From Gemmatimonadaceae bacterium (GTDB taxonomy: Bacteria > Gemmatimonadota > Gemmatimonadetes > Gemmatimonadales > Gemmatimonadaceae), in contig JBBJNV010000013.1 of NCBI GenBank assembly GCA_037721215.1, positions 1 to 64,000 of the forward strand: a stretch of DNA of 64,000 nucleotides, given 5' to 3'. The translations under genes and the position numbers were made by a program. The notes under the pieces were generated by a model, which saw only the letters and a list, made by a program, of their open reading frames with translations, made no database searches and was not told the DNA's origin. Of the stretch, positions 50,729-61,018 are shown one piece after another. Position 1 is the first letter of the stretch. Every line of letters begins with the position of its first letter.

Positions 50729-52000
50729 TCACTCGTAACGCAGCGCCTCGACTGGATCGAGCCGGGAAGCCTTTGCCGCCGGCAGCATGCCGAAGACGAT
50801 ACCAGTAAAGGCGCTCACCGCCAGGGCAGCGACGATTGCCATCGGCGGGGTCGATGCTGGCACCGGCGTGAACCGGTTGATGAGAAACGCCACCGCAGAA
50901 CCCGCGATCAATCCGATGCTCGCGCCTACACAGGTAAGCGTCGCGGCCTCTACAAGAAACTGCCAAAGAATCGTCCGTCGGGTGGCACCGAGCGCCTTGC
51001 GCACGCCAATCTCGCGTGTCCGCTCCGTCACGCTGATCATCATGATCGCAATTACCCCAACCCCGCCCACAAGCAGGCCTACGGCGGACAATGCAATCAT
51101 GACGATGAAGAACACTCCAAAGAAGCCGTCATAGATCGCAAGCAACCCGTCCGAAGTCATGATCGCGAAGTTGTCAGGGGCGCTCGGCTTGAGGCCACGC
51201 TGACCGCGAAGCGTGGAAGTGACCGCATCGATCGCCTGGTCGCGCTGAACCGATTCATGCGGCCTTATCGTGAGATCCAGACGTCGCAGCTGCATGCCGA
51301 GCTGGCGGCGCCCGGTCTCGAGCGGAATCATCGCCTTTGGATCGTTGCCCGCGGCCGACGAGCTCGGTTTGCCCAGGAAGCTGCCGGTATTGTGGTGTAT
51401 TCCGATGACCTTGAAGGGAATGCCAGTGACATCGATGAACTTGTCCAGCGGGTCGGAATCCTTGAAAAGCCTTTCCGCCATCTTGTCGTTGATAACAATC
51501 ACCCGGGCGCCGGCGGTGTTCTCGGCGTACGTGAAGTTCCGGCCGGACACGATATCGCCACCGTCGGCCTGCAGCCAGCCGGCGCTGTAGGCATCGAGCC
51601 CACCCTGCGAAATTTCCTTGTCCTTGTACTTGTAGGTGGCATTCCATCCAATGTGGCTCGTCACCGCCTTGATCTCCGGGAGGCGCGCGACTGCCTCTGC
51701 TTCAGTCAGCGTGATCGGCGGGTTTCGGCGCGACGGGCAGGTGTTTTCGGTACCGTCACACATTTCGCTGAGGCTCACCGGCCGCCGGAAAACAAAAAAG
51801 CTGGTGGGGCCTGCCGACTCGAGATCCTTGGCGACGCTGGTGTTGATGCCGTGTACGGCGGCGGACAAGGTCACGACCACGAAAACACCGACAGCAACGC
51901 CGAGAATCGTGAGCGCGGCTCTGACCTTGTTTGCGCGGATGGCATCAAACGCGATCCCCACCCCTTCGGTGAGATTGAACAGCCAGGAGGAGAAACCCAT
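50729..52000 (-). CDS. MacB-like ABC transporter permease, B-type (copy 1)
   Basis: A 423-residue permease starting MGFSSWLFNLTEGVGIAFDA with first helix VRAALTILGVAVGVFVVVTL. The periplasmic domain includes a CDGTENTCPSRRNPPI segment with two cysteines that could form a disulfide, TEAEAVARLPEIKAV and LQADGGDIVSGRNFTY. The C-terminal helices contain REIGVRKALGATRRTILWQF and end GMLPAAKASRLDPVEALRYE. TGATG overlap with the A-type permease upstream. Paired with that gene as an A-B unit. Confidence 0.9.
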   Translation of the reverse strand: MGFSSWLFNLTEGVGIAFDAIRANKVRAALTILGVAVGVFVVVTLSAAVHGINTSVAKDLESAGPTSFFVFRRPVSLSEMCDGTENTCPSRRNPPITLTEAEAVARLPEIKAVTSHIGWNATYKYKDKEISQGGLDAYSAGWLQADGGDIVSGRNFTYAENTAGARVIVINDKMAERLFKDSDPLDKFIDVTGIPFKVIGIHHNTGSFLGKPSSSAAGNDPKAMIPLETGRRQLGMQLRRLDLTIRPHESVQRDQAIDAVTSTLRGQRGLKPSAPDNFAIMTSDGLLAIYDGFFGVFFIVMIALSAVGLLVGGVGVIAIMMISVTERTREIGVRKALGATRRTILWQFLVEAATLTCVGASIGLIAGSAVAFLINRFTPVPASTPPMAIVAALAVSAFTGIVFGMLPAAKASRLDPVEALRYE

Positions 52001-53237
52001 CAGTCAGACCTCAGCGCGAGGATGGGATCGAGCTTGGACGCGCGACTTGCCGGGTAAATGCCCGCGACGATTCCAACGCCCGCGCCGACAATGACACCCG
52101 CAACGATCGACCATGGAGCAATCGTCGCCGGCAGCGGTGACACGGCAGCAATCAGCTGAGACAGAAAAATGCCGATCGCGATACCGATGGCTGCGCCGAC
52201 GGTGCTGAGTGTCGCCGCCTCCACCAGGAACTGCGACATGATATCTCTGCGACGGGCGCCGAGTGCTTTTCGAATGCCGATCTCACGCGTTCGTTCAGCG
52301 ACAGCGACGAGCATGATGTTCATGATGACGATAGCGCCGACGACAAGCCCGATTGCGGGGAGGACCACCCCCGCAAGTACCAGCTTGGACTTGATACTCG
52401 TCCAGAAGCTGAGTGCCGACTCCGAGGTTTCGATCGCGAAATTGTCAGGCTGTGAAGGCCGCAGACCATGCCTGCCGCGCATGGTCTGCCGGATTGACTC
52501 CTGAACCTCGATCATGTCGGCGTCGCCAGGCACCTTGATCTTTACGGCATCGATCACATTCGGACGATTGACGTGATGGCGCAGCGGCGACTTGTATGGC
52601 GCAATGACGAAGCGATCCAGGGAGAATCCGAAAATGCTCCCCTGCGACTCCGCGACGCCTACAACCTGATACGGCAGTCCGCCCACCTTGAGCGAGCGTC
52701 CGAGCGGATTGAGTCTGGGGAAAAAGCGCTCCGCAATCTCTTCTCCGATCACAACCACCGTCGAGCCGAGCGCCATCTCCTGAACCGACAGCAGGCGGCC
52801 GGATGCGACGTTCATCTCACGAATCTTGAAATAATCCCCTTCCACTGCGCTCGCCTGGAGCGATTGCGGACGCGACCATTGCGAAGACATCGGGACGTTA
52901 TCGTAGCCTTCGGCTGACCACATTGTCCCAGCGGGCAGCGCGCTGATTACAGGTTCGACGTCGCTGATGAGGATGCGCGGCCACCGCTGCATCTCCCGCC
53001 ATTGGGACTCGCTCACATCACCGCCGATCTCCGGCCGGGTGCGCAGAGTGACGGTGTTTACGCCCACCAGCTTGCCGACGAAATCGTGCTCCATGTAGCT
53101 GCTCATGCCTTCGACGATCGACACTACGGCAATGAGAAACATGACGCCGATGGTGACGCCAAGGAGGGTGAAGAAACTCTTGAGCTTTTGCACACGAAGC
53201 TGCGCCAGTGCCAGCCTGACAGCGTCGATGAAGGGCA

Positions 53238-53238
<1 letters not shown>
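52000..53238 (-). CDS. MacB-like ABC transporter permease, A-type (copy 1)
   Basis: A 412-residue permease, first gene after the ATPase. It begins with VPFIDAVRLALAQL at a GTG that overlaps the ATPase stop (TAGTG) and has the first helix KSFFTLLGVTIGVMFLIAVV. Periplasmic region: PRILISDVEPVISALP, EMNVASGRLLSVQEM. C-terminal helices include REIGIRKALGARRRDIMSQF and end GIYPASRASKLDPILALRSD. An in-frame ATG at 53259 would add seven residues; the GTG is preferred because it gives the same N-terminal length as the A-type copy at 50666. Confidence 0.9.
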
Positions 53239-54055
<817 letters not shown>

Positions 54056-54056
<1 letters not shown>

Positions 54057-55348
54057 CAGGATTTTGCAGCCGGTACTTTCTTTCCATCATCCGGCTTGCT
54101 CTCTTTGACCCGGTTGCCATCCTTGAGATCGCGGATGGCCTGGTACGTTCCGCCGACGATGCGATCACCGCTCTTCAGACCGCTGATCACTTCGAAGAAC
54201 TTCTCGCCGGCAATACCCACCTTTACGGGGCGGAACGTCACTTTGTTGTCGGCAGCAACAACAAAAACGCCCTCGATGTCGCGTTTGCCGACCTGTTTCG
54301 TCGGTGCCGCCTTCGCCAGCGTTATGCCCGCCGTGTCGGCCTTCGCGGTGGAGTCCTCGCGGACGGTGAGCGCGATGATCGGTATCGACAACACGCTGTT
54401 GCGGGTGTCGGTGATGATTTTGGCCGTCGCCGAAAAGTCAGGCCTTGTCGCCGGCGGCGTATTGATGAGTTGAATGGTGACCTCATAATCGATCGCCTGA
54501 TCAGCCGGGCTGCCGCCGCCGCCCAGACCCGCCTTGATAGAGCTGTTCGAAATCTCCGATACGCGGCCGACGAATGTAGTGTCAGGGAACGCATCGATCT
54601 GAATTACGGTCGAGTCGCCGATCTGGATACGCGAAACATCGGTCTCGTCGACCTTGACCTTGGTCTCGAGGAGGCTCATGTCGCTGATTGTGAGCAGTGT
54701 TGCCGCATCCTTGTTGAGCGTGCCCATGATTGCGGTCTCGCCTTCGCGCACATTCAGGCGCGTCACCTTGCCGCTCATTGGAGCGACGATTGTCGTCTTG
54801 CCAAGGAGACTTTGTGCATCGCGGAACGATGCCTGGGCCTGTGCGATCCCGTTGTTCGCCGACTCGAGCTGGGCCTGCGACACTTCGACCTGGGTTTTCA
54901 GCTGCTCCACCTGTTCATCCGATACGAGGGTGGGGTTTGCCTTCTTGAGCTCAAGCATCCGATTGTAGTTACGGCGCGCCTGAACAAGTCCAGGGCTGGC
55001 AGTAGCGGCCTGCGACCGGCTGGAGGCAACCGCGGCTGCGGCGCGCTCTGCCGCCGCACGATACTGAGATGGGTCGATTTCAAGAAGGAACTGGCCTTTC
55101 GTGACCACATCTCCCTCTCTCACCGCCAGACGTACCACGCGGCCAGTAATGTCGGCGCTCAGGTCCACCTTGTTGTGCGGCTGCACCTGTCCGCTCGCAG
55201 TGACCGATGCCACGAGGTCGCGCTTTTCCACCGCCTCGATTCTCACTTCAGTCGCCTTGTTACGGCCTTTTGCCGCAGTTGTGGCACCAATGACCGAGAC
55301 AATCAGCACTACGACGCCAATGACTCCCCACTTTTTACGCTTTGACAT
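54056..55348 (-). CDS. Periplasmic adaptor (MacA/HlyD family)
   Basis: A 430-residue membrane-fusion protein with an N-terminal anchor ([17 protein letters not shown]). A lipoyl-type half-motif ([34 protein letters not shown]), an alpha-helical hairpin with a long coiled-coil (residues about 90-190, [20 protein letters not shown]), and a second lipoyl half ([16 protein letters not shown]) lead to beta-barrel domains. It links the ABC inner-membrane proteins to the TolC-type pore encoded next. The ATPase gene start overlaps its stop. Confidence 0.92.
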
Positions 55349-55357
55349 TGTCTTCCT

Positions 55358-56842
55358 TTATCTGAGTGGACGGCCGACGGCGCTCTCGAGCGCTGCGTAC
55401 GCCTTGTGGTAGTCGAAGATCGCATTGATTCGGTCGCTTTCCGCGCGTTCGTACGCTGCACGGGAGTCAGTGACGTCGACGAAGTTCACTGCGCCGCTGC
55501 GATAACGGTCCTGCGTGAACTTGAGCTCAAGTCTCGCCTTTGCCGAGTTCTGCGCCTGAAGGGCAGCAGTTTTTGCGGCGGTGGTGAGCGTCAGGTACGC
55601 AGCGGTGACATCGGCGGTAATTGCCAGCTCGCGAGCTCTCACTCCGTAGCGGGCGTCAAAACTCGCGGCCTGCGCTTCCTGCACCCGCTGCTCACGTGCA
55701 AAACCGTCGAACAACGGGAGTGAGACACTTGCGGAAAGTGACTTTGGCGAAGGCTGAAAACGGAATGGAAACTGGCTGTTCTCGCGACGCATCGCGCTTG
55801 CCTGGGCATCCGAGAAATCGATGGCGCCACACATCGCGAGATTGTTTGGAAGGTTCAACGCCGCCCTGACTTCCTCGGCGCGAATACACGATGCGCGTTG
55901 TTCGGCCGCTCCGCCCCGCGCCTGGTTGATGAGAAAGTTCGGATTGGCGTAGGAGTAGGTGTAGCCCGAGATACCGGTGTTGATGAACAGCGTCGGCGAG
56001 TACTCGCCCCGGGCCCGCTTGACGTTGAGTTCGGCGACCCTCTCGCGAGAGCGCAATGCGAGCACAACCGGATTGGCCTCGCGCGCGGACGCGAGAAGCT
56101 CAGCGAGCGGCGGGGGATCCATGGTTACCGTAAACTCGCTGGTAAGAACAACGTCCGACGGTTGTTCCACTCCCAGCAGCTGAAACAGTCTCAGCTTCTC
56201 GATCTCGATCTGATTCCGTGTCTGAAGCACCTGCACCTGCTGCTGACCCAGTGAGATCTCGGCCCGTTGTACGTCGAGGGCCGTGCCCGAACCAACGAGC
56301 GCTCGCGCCTGCGCCAGTACCACCTGGTTGCGCGTGGAGATCAGGAGCGTGTCCTGCAGATCAGCGCGGTCCTGCGCCTGCAGCACAGAGAGGTACTGCT
56401 GAGTTACCTGGCCTCGCAGCACTTCCTGGCTGCCGGTGATGTCGGCCTCTACTGCGTCGCGATTTGCCCGCTGAAGCTTCGGGGTTATCAGCGAGGCGCG
56501 GTTTAGTCGATAGCCAACGCCGATCTGATACGATGATTGATTCACGTCCGAGCTGGCACCGAAACTGCCGCCGTTGAATATCTGGCGGCCGCCTTGTTGT
56601 CGCTGTGCGTTCAGGCTCGCGTCCGCGCTCGGGAGCAACTGTCCGAACGCGCTTCGAACGGCCGCATCCGCACCGCGGCGATTGTTCATGGTCGACAGAT
56701 GTGCAGGGTTATTCCGCCGCGCCAGAGTGACTGCTTCCGCCAGCGTGAGTGTCGCACGGGTGGCTGGCGGCGCAGCAGGTGTCTGTGCGCCGGCCAGTGC
56801 CGGTCCGATGAATGCCAGCAGGAAGTACAAGCGTTTTTGCAT
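55358..56842 (-). CDS. TolC-family outer-membrane efflux protein
   Basis: A 494-residue outer-membrane factor with a signal peptide ending ALAGAQ. Two repeats of the TolC helical pattern are visible: TLAEAVTLARRNNPAHLSTM near the N-terminus and REANPVVLALRSRERVAEL in the middle, plus LKFTQDRYRSGAVNFVDVTD and the final IFDYHKAYAALESAVGR. A short insertion containing CIRAEEVR lies in the middle. The start of the adaptor gene lies nine bases downstream of its stop, and together with the ATPase and permeases it forms a tripartite exporter. Confidence 0.93.
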   Translation of the reverse strand: MQKRLYFLLAFIGPALAGAQTPAAPPATRATLTLAEAVTLARRNNPAHLSTMNNRRGADAAVRSAFGQLLPSADASLNAQRQQGGRQIFNGGSFGASSDVNQSSYQIGVGYRLNRASLITPKLQRANRDAVEADITGSQEVLRGQVTQQYLSVLQAQDRADLQDTLLISTRNQVVLAQARALVGSGTALDVQRAEISLGQQQVQVLQTRNQIEIEKLRLFQLLGVEQPSDVVLTSEFTVTMDPPPLAELLASAREANPVVLALRSRERVAELNVKRARGEYSPTLFINTGISGYTYSYANPNFLINQARGGAAEQRASCIRAEEVRAALNLPNNLAMCGAIDFSDAQASAMRRENSQFPFRFQPSPKSLSASVSLPLFDGFAREQRVQEAQAASFDARYGVRARELAITADVTAAYLTLTTAAKTAALQAQNSAKARLELKFTQDRYRSGAVNFVDVTDSRAAYERAESDRINAIFDYHKAYAALESAVGRPLR

Positions 56843-56907
56843 GGTATTTGTGTGGTTGAGTCAAGGGGCCATACGAATGCGGGTGAATCGCGGTTTCAGT
56901 ACAATCA

Positions 56908-57717
56908 TCACTCTGCCAGCGCCGGTGCGAGGAAGATGCGGTCGCTGATTCTGGAGCGGATGCGCTCGTATAGCACACGTCCTTTTTCTGCCGACGCCAG
57001 GGACGGGCGGCCGATCGAGCCCGCGCTGGCTCCGGGCACCTTAAGTGTCCCCCGACGGTATCGCCGCAGCTCCTCCCGCGACATCATGTAGTCCCTGGCG
57101 AGCTCATGGTGTACCATGTGAGGCGCCAGGTACATCATGATCGACGTATCCACTTCGTCGCCATGCATGGCTTCAATTTGTCCTTCCAGCAATTCCGAAA
57201 GATTGACAGCAAAGATATCCACTACGCGCACGCGGGCCCCCGCAGTGATGACGGTTGCCAAAGCTTCCTGATGTGGATCATGTCCGTGCGCCGTTAGCAG
57301 GATGAACTCCCTGAAACCCGTCGCTTCCCATGAATCGAGCAAATCGTTCAGGGATCGATGCAGAGTCTTCTTGCGCACGGACGCATTTCCGATGAACCCT
57401 CTTTCAGTGTCAACGTTGACACCGTATTCGATGGTAGGAGCGCGCAACACACCATATTCGGCCGAAAGGTCGTCGGCGAGGTGCTCGACAATTATCGTGG
57501 CGACTCCGAGCGGAAGGTGCGGCCCGTGCTGCTCGCACGTGCCCACTGGAATGATCAGCCGAGGATCTTCCGCGATGACGGCCTCGATCTGCATCGGAAT
57601 CAGCTCCTTGATACGGAGCGGAGCCTTTTGCGGAAGGGGCACTAGCGGAGCGTGCGGGGCGGTCGGAGTATGCAGATTGTCAGATCCGCGGGATGGAAGT
57701 GGTGATATTGGCTTCAT
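56908..57717 (-). CDS. Creatininase-family amidohydrolase
   Basis: A 269-residue protein of the creatininase/MftE fold. Metal-binding motifs include IIPVGTCEQHGPHLPLG (Glu and His), LLTAHGHDPH, and MHGDEVDTSIMMYLAPHMV (His, Asp, Glu). The usual aspartate after HLPLG is absent (VATI follows), so metal coordination may differ from creatininase. A Pro-rich 40-residue N-terminal stretch precedes the domain. Substrates in this family include creatinine, formamides and riboflavin-pathway amides, so none can be assigned. Divergent from the large sensor kinase with 19 bases between starts. Confidence 0.82.
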   Translation of the reverse strand: MKPISPLPSRGSDNLHTPTAPHAPLVPLPQKAPLRIKELIPMQIEAVIAEDPRLIIPVGTCEQHGPHLPLGVATIIVEHLADDLSAEYGVLRAPTIEYGVNVDTERGFIGNASVRKKTLHRSLNDLLDSWEATGFREFILLTAHGHDPHQEALATVITAGARVRVVDIFAVNLSELLEGQIEAMHGDEVDTSIMMYLAPHMVHHELARDYMMSREELRRYRRGTLKVPGASAGSIGRPSLASAEKGRVLYERIRSRISDRIFLAPALAE

Positions 57718-57736
57718 GCACCGGGAGCGGAATTAG

Positions 57737-60700
57737 GTGGTGACGGACAGTCCGAGGGGGCGGGTTTTCATCATTGCGGTCGGAATCGCAATCCTGCTGC
57801 TGGCGTTCTGGCTGCGTGACCCTTCCATACCTTATGCCAGTGAATGGAGCCGCGCCAGCAGTTCTTCGGCGACGCAGGATTTCCAGGGCGTCGATGCGCG
57901 CCGGCGTGCCATGGCGATCGAGCAGCTGCGTACAGGCATTGCGCGCGCAGAGCGAGACATTCGCCAGGTGGCGCTGAGGGCCCTCCGCGCCCCGGCATCC
58001 CCCGACGCGGCGTTTGATTTTCTGGCATCGGGGCCGGCTGATTCTGAAAGGGGAATCGTCATCATCGACAACGGCGTCCCCATCGCATGGTCGGGAAAGT
58101 TTCGTACCGATCCAAGGATAGCGAGCCACGGCGCCAGCGTTACCTCGACTGCGTTTTATACCGCTCTCAATTTTTCTGTAACCAGAGGGCGCCGGCGTGT
58201 TGTGGCCACTGCTCTCTTGCATGCCGAGCCGCCTGCGAACGTTCTGAGCCGGCCTCTGGACGCGTCCATCGACGGTCGCGACCAGGTCGAGTCGTTTTCC
58301 CTCGGCAGAGCGTCGGACGTGGCGGCCGGTGAAGTTGTCCGGGACGGCCGGGGATCTCCGCTCCTCAGGGTTGACGCGACGCCCTTACCCCCGGAAGTGC
58401 TGCAATTCGACCGCAGGGCGAAGCTACAGGCACGCGGGTCCCTTTTTCTCGGACTGGCGTTCGCGGTGTTTCTCGCGATGTGCTGGACAGACCGAAGGCA
58501 TCTCGGGACGAGAATCTTTGCGCTTTCGGTGGCGGCAGTGATGATCGCCGTGGTGCCCTGGAACAACTTTTCCAACGTCAGTCGCGCATTCGATCCCGCG
58601 TATTACTTCCTGCGCAACGGTGGCCCGTTTACGGCCAGTGCGGGTGCGGTCCTGATGTCGAGCATCATCGCCGCGTTGACGACGTTCGCGCTGATACGCT
58701 CCCGGCGCATCCGGCTGCCGCGGGGCCTCGCGGCAGTGACGGCGGTTGCACTCGCTGCTATCGGAATTCTGGCGGGCGTCAGCGCATCATCGGGTGTCGC
58801 TCTTACTCCCACCGGTACGACCCCGTTTCTGTGGCTCATCTGGGAGATTCCGGTTTTCCTCCTGCTTTTTTCGTTCTGGCTTGCGGCGTGGTGGCTGGGT
58901 CGGCTCGCGCGCGGGCAGGCGCCGACGGTGCACCTTGGCGTTGCATCGGTTGTGGCACTGATTGCCGGCACAGTCGCAGTCCTCATTGTCTGGCAGACCA
59001 CCACCCGACAGCGACTGACGCTCGCGACGCGCGATATCGCGGGGTTACAGCAGGCGGATGGAGAAGCCGCGAATCTCCTGCGCCGGTTCGGCGACGAACT
59101 CTCTGGTTTTGACTCGCCCGGCACTCGAGCCGACCTGCTCAAACGTTATGCCGATTCCGATCTCGCACCGGCCGCACTCCAGGTGTCGCTTGCCGCCTGG
59201 AGCTCGTCTGCGGTTCAGACGGCACAACTCGACATTGCGCCTTTGCTGTACAACCAAACCACTGTTGTTGCGGCCGTGGGACAGGCGATGCTTACAAAGG
59301 TGTCTGTGATCGCCCAATCGCTCGGCCCTACAGGTCGTCAGGTGATTCTTGCTGCGCCGCATTCACTGGGGGGTGTGACCACGGCGGTCGTGTCGCCAAA
59401 AACCCGTCTGGTTGCGAGCGACCCGTTTGCAGCGTTACTCGGCCTCGCGCATAGCGGCCAGAATGATGCGCCGTATACGCTGACAATCGATCCGGTTCCC
59501 ATGCAGATGGCAGATCAGGAAGATGTCGTCAGGTGGAGGAGGATCGGCGACGAGTGGCAGGGGGATCAGCTTATCAAAACCTCCCGTGGTCCCCTCCGTG
59601 CGCGAGCGGAGGTCGACCTGCGATCAGTTCCCGCGAGGTTCGTGCGTGCGTGTCTGACGGTGATACTGAATATTGCGGTCGCCGGCTTGCTGTGGGCGCT
59701 GGGAGCGATGGCGGAGGGCGGGTTCATCCGATGGGTCCGCGGACGGGCGTGGAAGTGGATTTACAGTTACCGTGGCCGGTTGACGCTGGCGCTATTCATG
59801 TTCTTTGTCGTTCCTGCAATCGCGTTTGGTGCATGGTCGTATCGGCGGCTTCGAACCGATGACCGTGAGGTGCGGGAGCTGCTCGTTCGAGAAACGCTGA
59901 GCGCTGCGTCTGCTCGTTATCAGGTCAGCTCCCCGTCAGAGCGGGTAGGCGGCACGCCTTTGTTTGCATACGCGGGCGGATTGTTGCAGAGCAGCAGCGA
60001 CCCATTATACGAGCAGATTGCTCCTGTTGGTCTCACGCTTCCCGGGCCGGTGCATCGGAGTATCGCGAGGGGCGGTGAGCTCGATGCTTCGTGGCAGCAG
60101 TCAATCGGCAGTGAAAAATCGTTGTGGGGATATCGTGCTGTCGCGGGGGGGTTGAACCAGCTATACGTTATCGCCGCTCCGGCGCGCGGTGACGAGCTGG
60201 TACTGGATCGACGGCGGGGTGACCTCACGATGCTGGTCCTGTTCGCCACCGCCGCCGGCGGGCTTGCGGCGCTCTGGCTCAGTGGCATCGCTGCCAAAAG
60301 ACTTGCGCGCGACCTTGAGTTGAGCCGAATCGAAGTCGCACGCGCGGAGCGAGTTCTGGCTTGGGGCGAAATGGCACGCCAGGTCGCGCATGAAATCAAG
60401 AATCCTCTCACCCCGATCCGGCTTGGTGTGCAGCATCTCCGACGCGCGCGGCTTGATAACCGAGTCGATTTTGACCGGGTGCTGGACGAGAACGTGACAC
60501 GCATACTGTCGGAGATAGACCGTCTTGACGAGATCGCCCGGGCTTTCAGCCGGTACGGAAGTGCTCCCGCAGATCTGCCGGCCGCTGAGTGCGTCGATGT
60601 CGCGGCGATTCTTCGCAGCGCCGTTGGGCTCGAAAAAATCGGCATTGGAGATGTATCGTGGACGCTGCAAGGTGCGGAGGGAGCAGTGTTTGGCGAGGCA

Positions 60701-61018
60701 AGGACCGATGAGCTACGCGAAGTTCTGCTGAACGTTTTCGAGAACGCCCGGCTGGCGCGGGCGCGCAACGTTACCGTTGTTCTCACAGAGCGCACGCGCA
60801 CGCTCTGCATTGAAGTTTCCGATGACGGCTCGGGAATTTCGCTGGCCTCTCTCCCTCGCGTATTTGAGCCTCATTTTTCCACGCGCACGGCGGGCAGCGG
60901 GCTGGGTCTTGCAATCAGCCGACGACTGCTCGAGTCATGGGGGGCAACTATCGATATTGCGAGCGAAGTGAACAGCGGCACACGCGTAACTATCACGCTA
61001 CAAAAGGCCGCGCTGTGA
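57737..61018 (+). CDS. Large multi-TM NtrY-like sensor histidine kinase
   Basis: A 1093-residue membrane sensor kinase. Helix 1 is near residues 10-25, a first periplasmic domain follows (to about 230), then about six helices (GSLFLGLAFAVFLAMCW to VVALIAGTVAVLIVW), a second periplasmic domain (about 425-640), two helices (VILNIAVAGLLWALG, LALFMFFVVPAIAFGAW), a short domain, and a last helix (LTMLVLFATAAGGLAALWL). Then comes the H box QVAHEIKNPLTPIRLGVQHL (His 885), N box LLNVFENARLAR, DDGSGIS, and GSGLGLAISRRLLE. No receiver or HAMP is obvious. The GTG start is divergent from the creatininase gene; the stop overlaps the Ser/Thr kinase start (GTGA). Confidence 0.92.
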   Translation: MVTDSPRGRVFIIAVGIAILLLAFWLRDPSIPYASEWSRASSSSATQDFQGVDARRRAMAIEQLRTGIARAERDIRQVALRALRAPASPDAAFDFLASGPADSERGIVIIDNGVPIAWSGKFRTDPRIASHGASVTSTAFYTALNFSVTRGRRRVVATALLHAEPPANVLSRPLDASIDGRDQVESFSLGRASDVAAGEVVRDGRGSPLLRVDATPLPPEVLQFDRRAKLQARGSLFLGLAFAVFLAMCWTDRRHLGTRIFALSVAAVMIAVVPWNNFSNVSRAFDPAYYFLRNGGPFTASAGAVLMSSIIAALTTFALIRSRRIRLPRGLAAVTAVALAAIGILAGVSASSGVALTPTGTTPFLWLIWEIPVFLLLFSFWLAAWWLGRLARGQAPTVHLGVASVVALIAGTVAVLIVWQTTTRQRLTLATRDIAGLQQADGEAANLLRRFGDELSGFDSPGTRADLLKRYADSDLAPAALQVSLAAWSSSAVQTAQLDIAPLLYNQTTVVAAVGQAMLTKVSVIAQSLGPTGRQVILAAPHSLGGVTTAVVSPKTRLVASDPFAALLGLAHSGQNDAPYTLTIDPVPMQMADQEDVVRWRRIGDEWQGDQLIKTSRGPLRARAEVDLRSVPARFVRACLTVILNIAVAGLLWALGAMAEGGFIRWVRGRAWKWIYSYRGRLTLALFMFFVVPAIAFGAWSYRRLRTDDREVRELLVRETLSAASARYQVSSPSERVGGTPLFAYAGGLLQSSSDPLYEQIAPVGLTLPGPVHRSIARGGELDASWQQSIGSEKSLWGYRAVAGGLNQLYVIAAPARGDELVLDRRRGDLTMLVLFATAAGGLAALWLSGIAAKRLARDLELSRIEVARAERVLAWGEMARQVAHEIKNPLTPIRLGVQHLRRARLDNRVDFDRVLDENVTRILSEIDRLDEIARAFSRYGSAPADLPAAECVDVAAILRSAVGLEKIGIGDVSWTLQGAEGAVFGEARTDELREVLLNVFENARLARARNVTVVLTERTRTLCIEVSDDGSGISLASLPRVFEPHFSTRTAGSGLGLAISRRLLESWGATIDIASEVNSGTRVTITLQKAAL

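Noticed and set aside
47692-52057. Long plus-strand open frames (461 and 463 residues) opposite the permease genes
   Set aside because: Mirror frames of high-GC coding genes; no signal peptide, motif or ribosome site.
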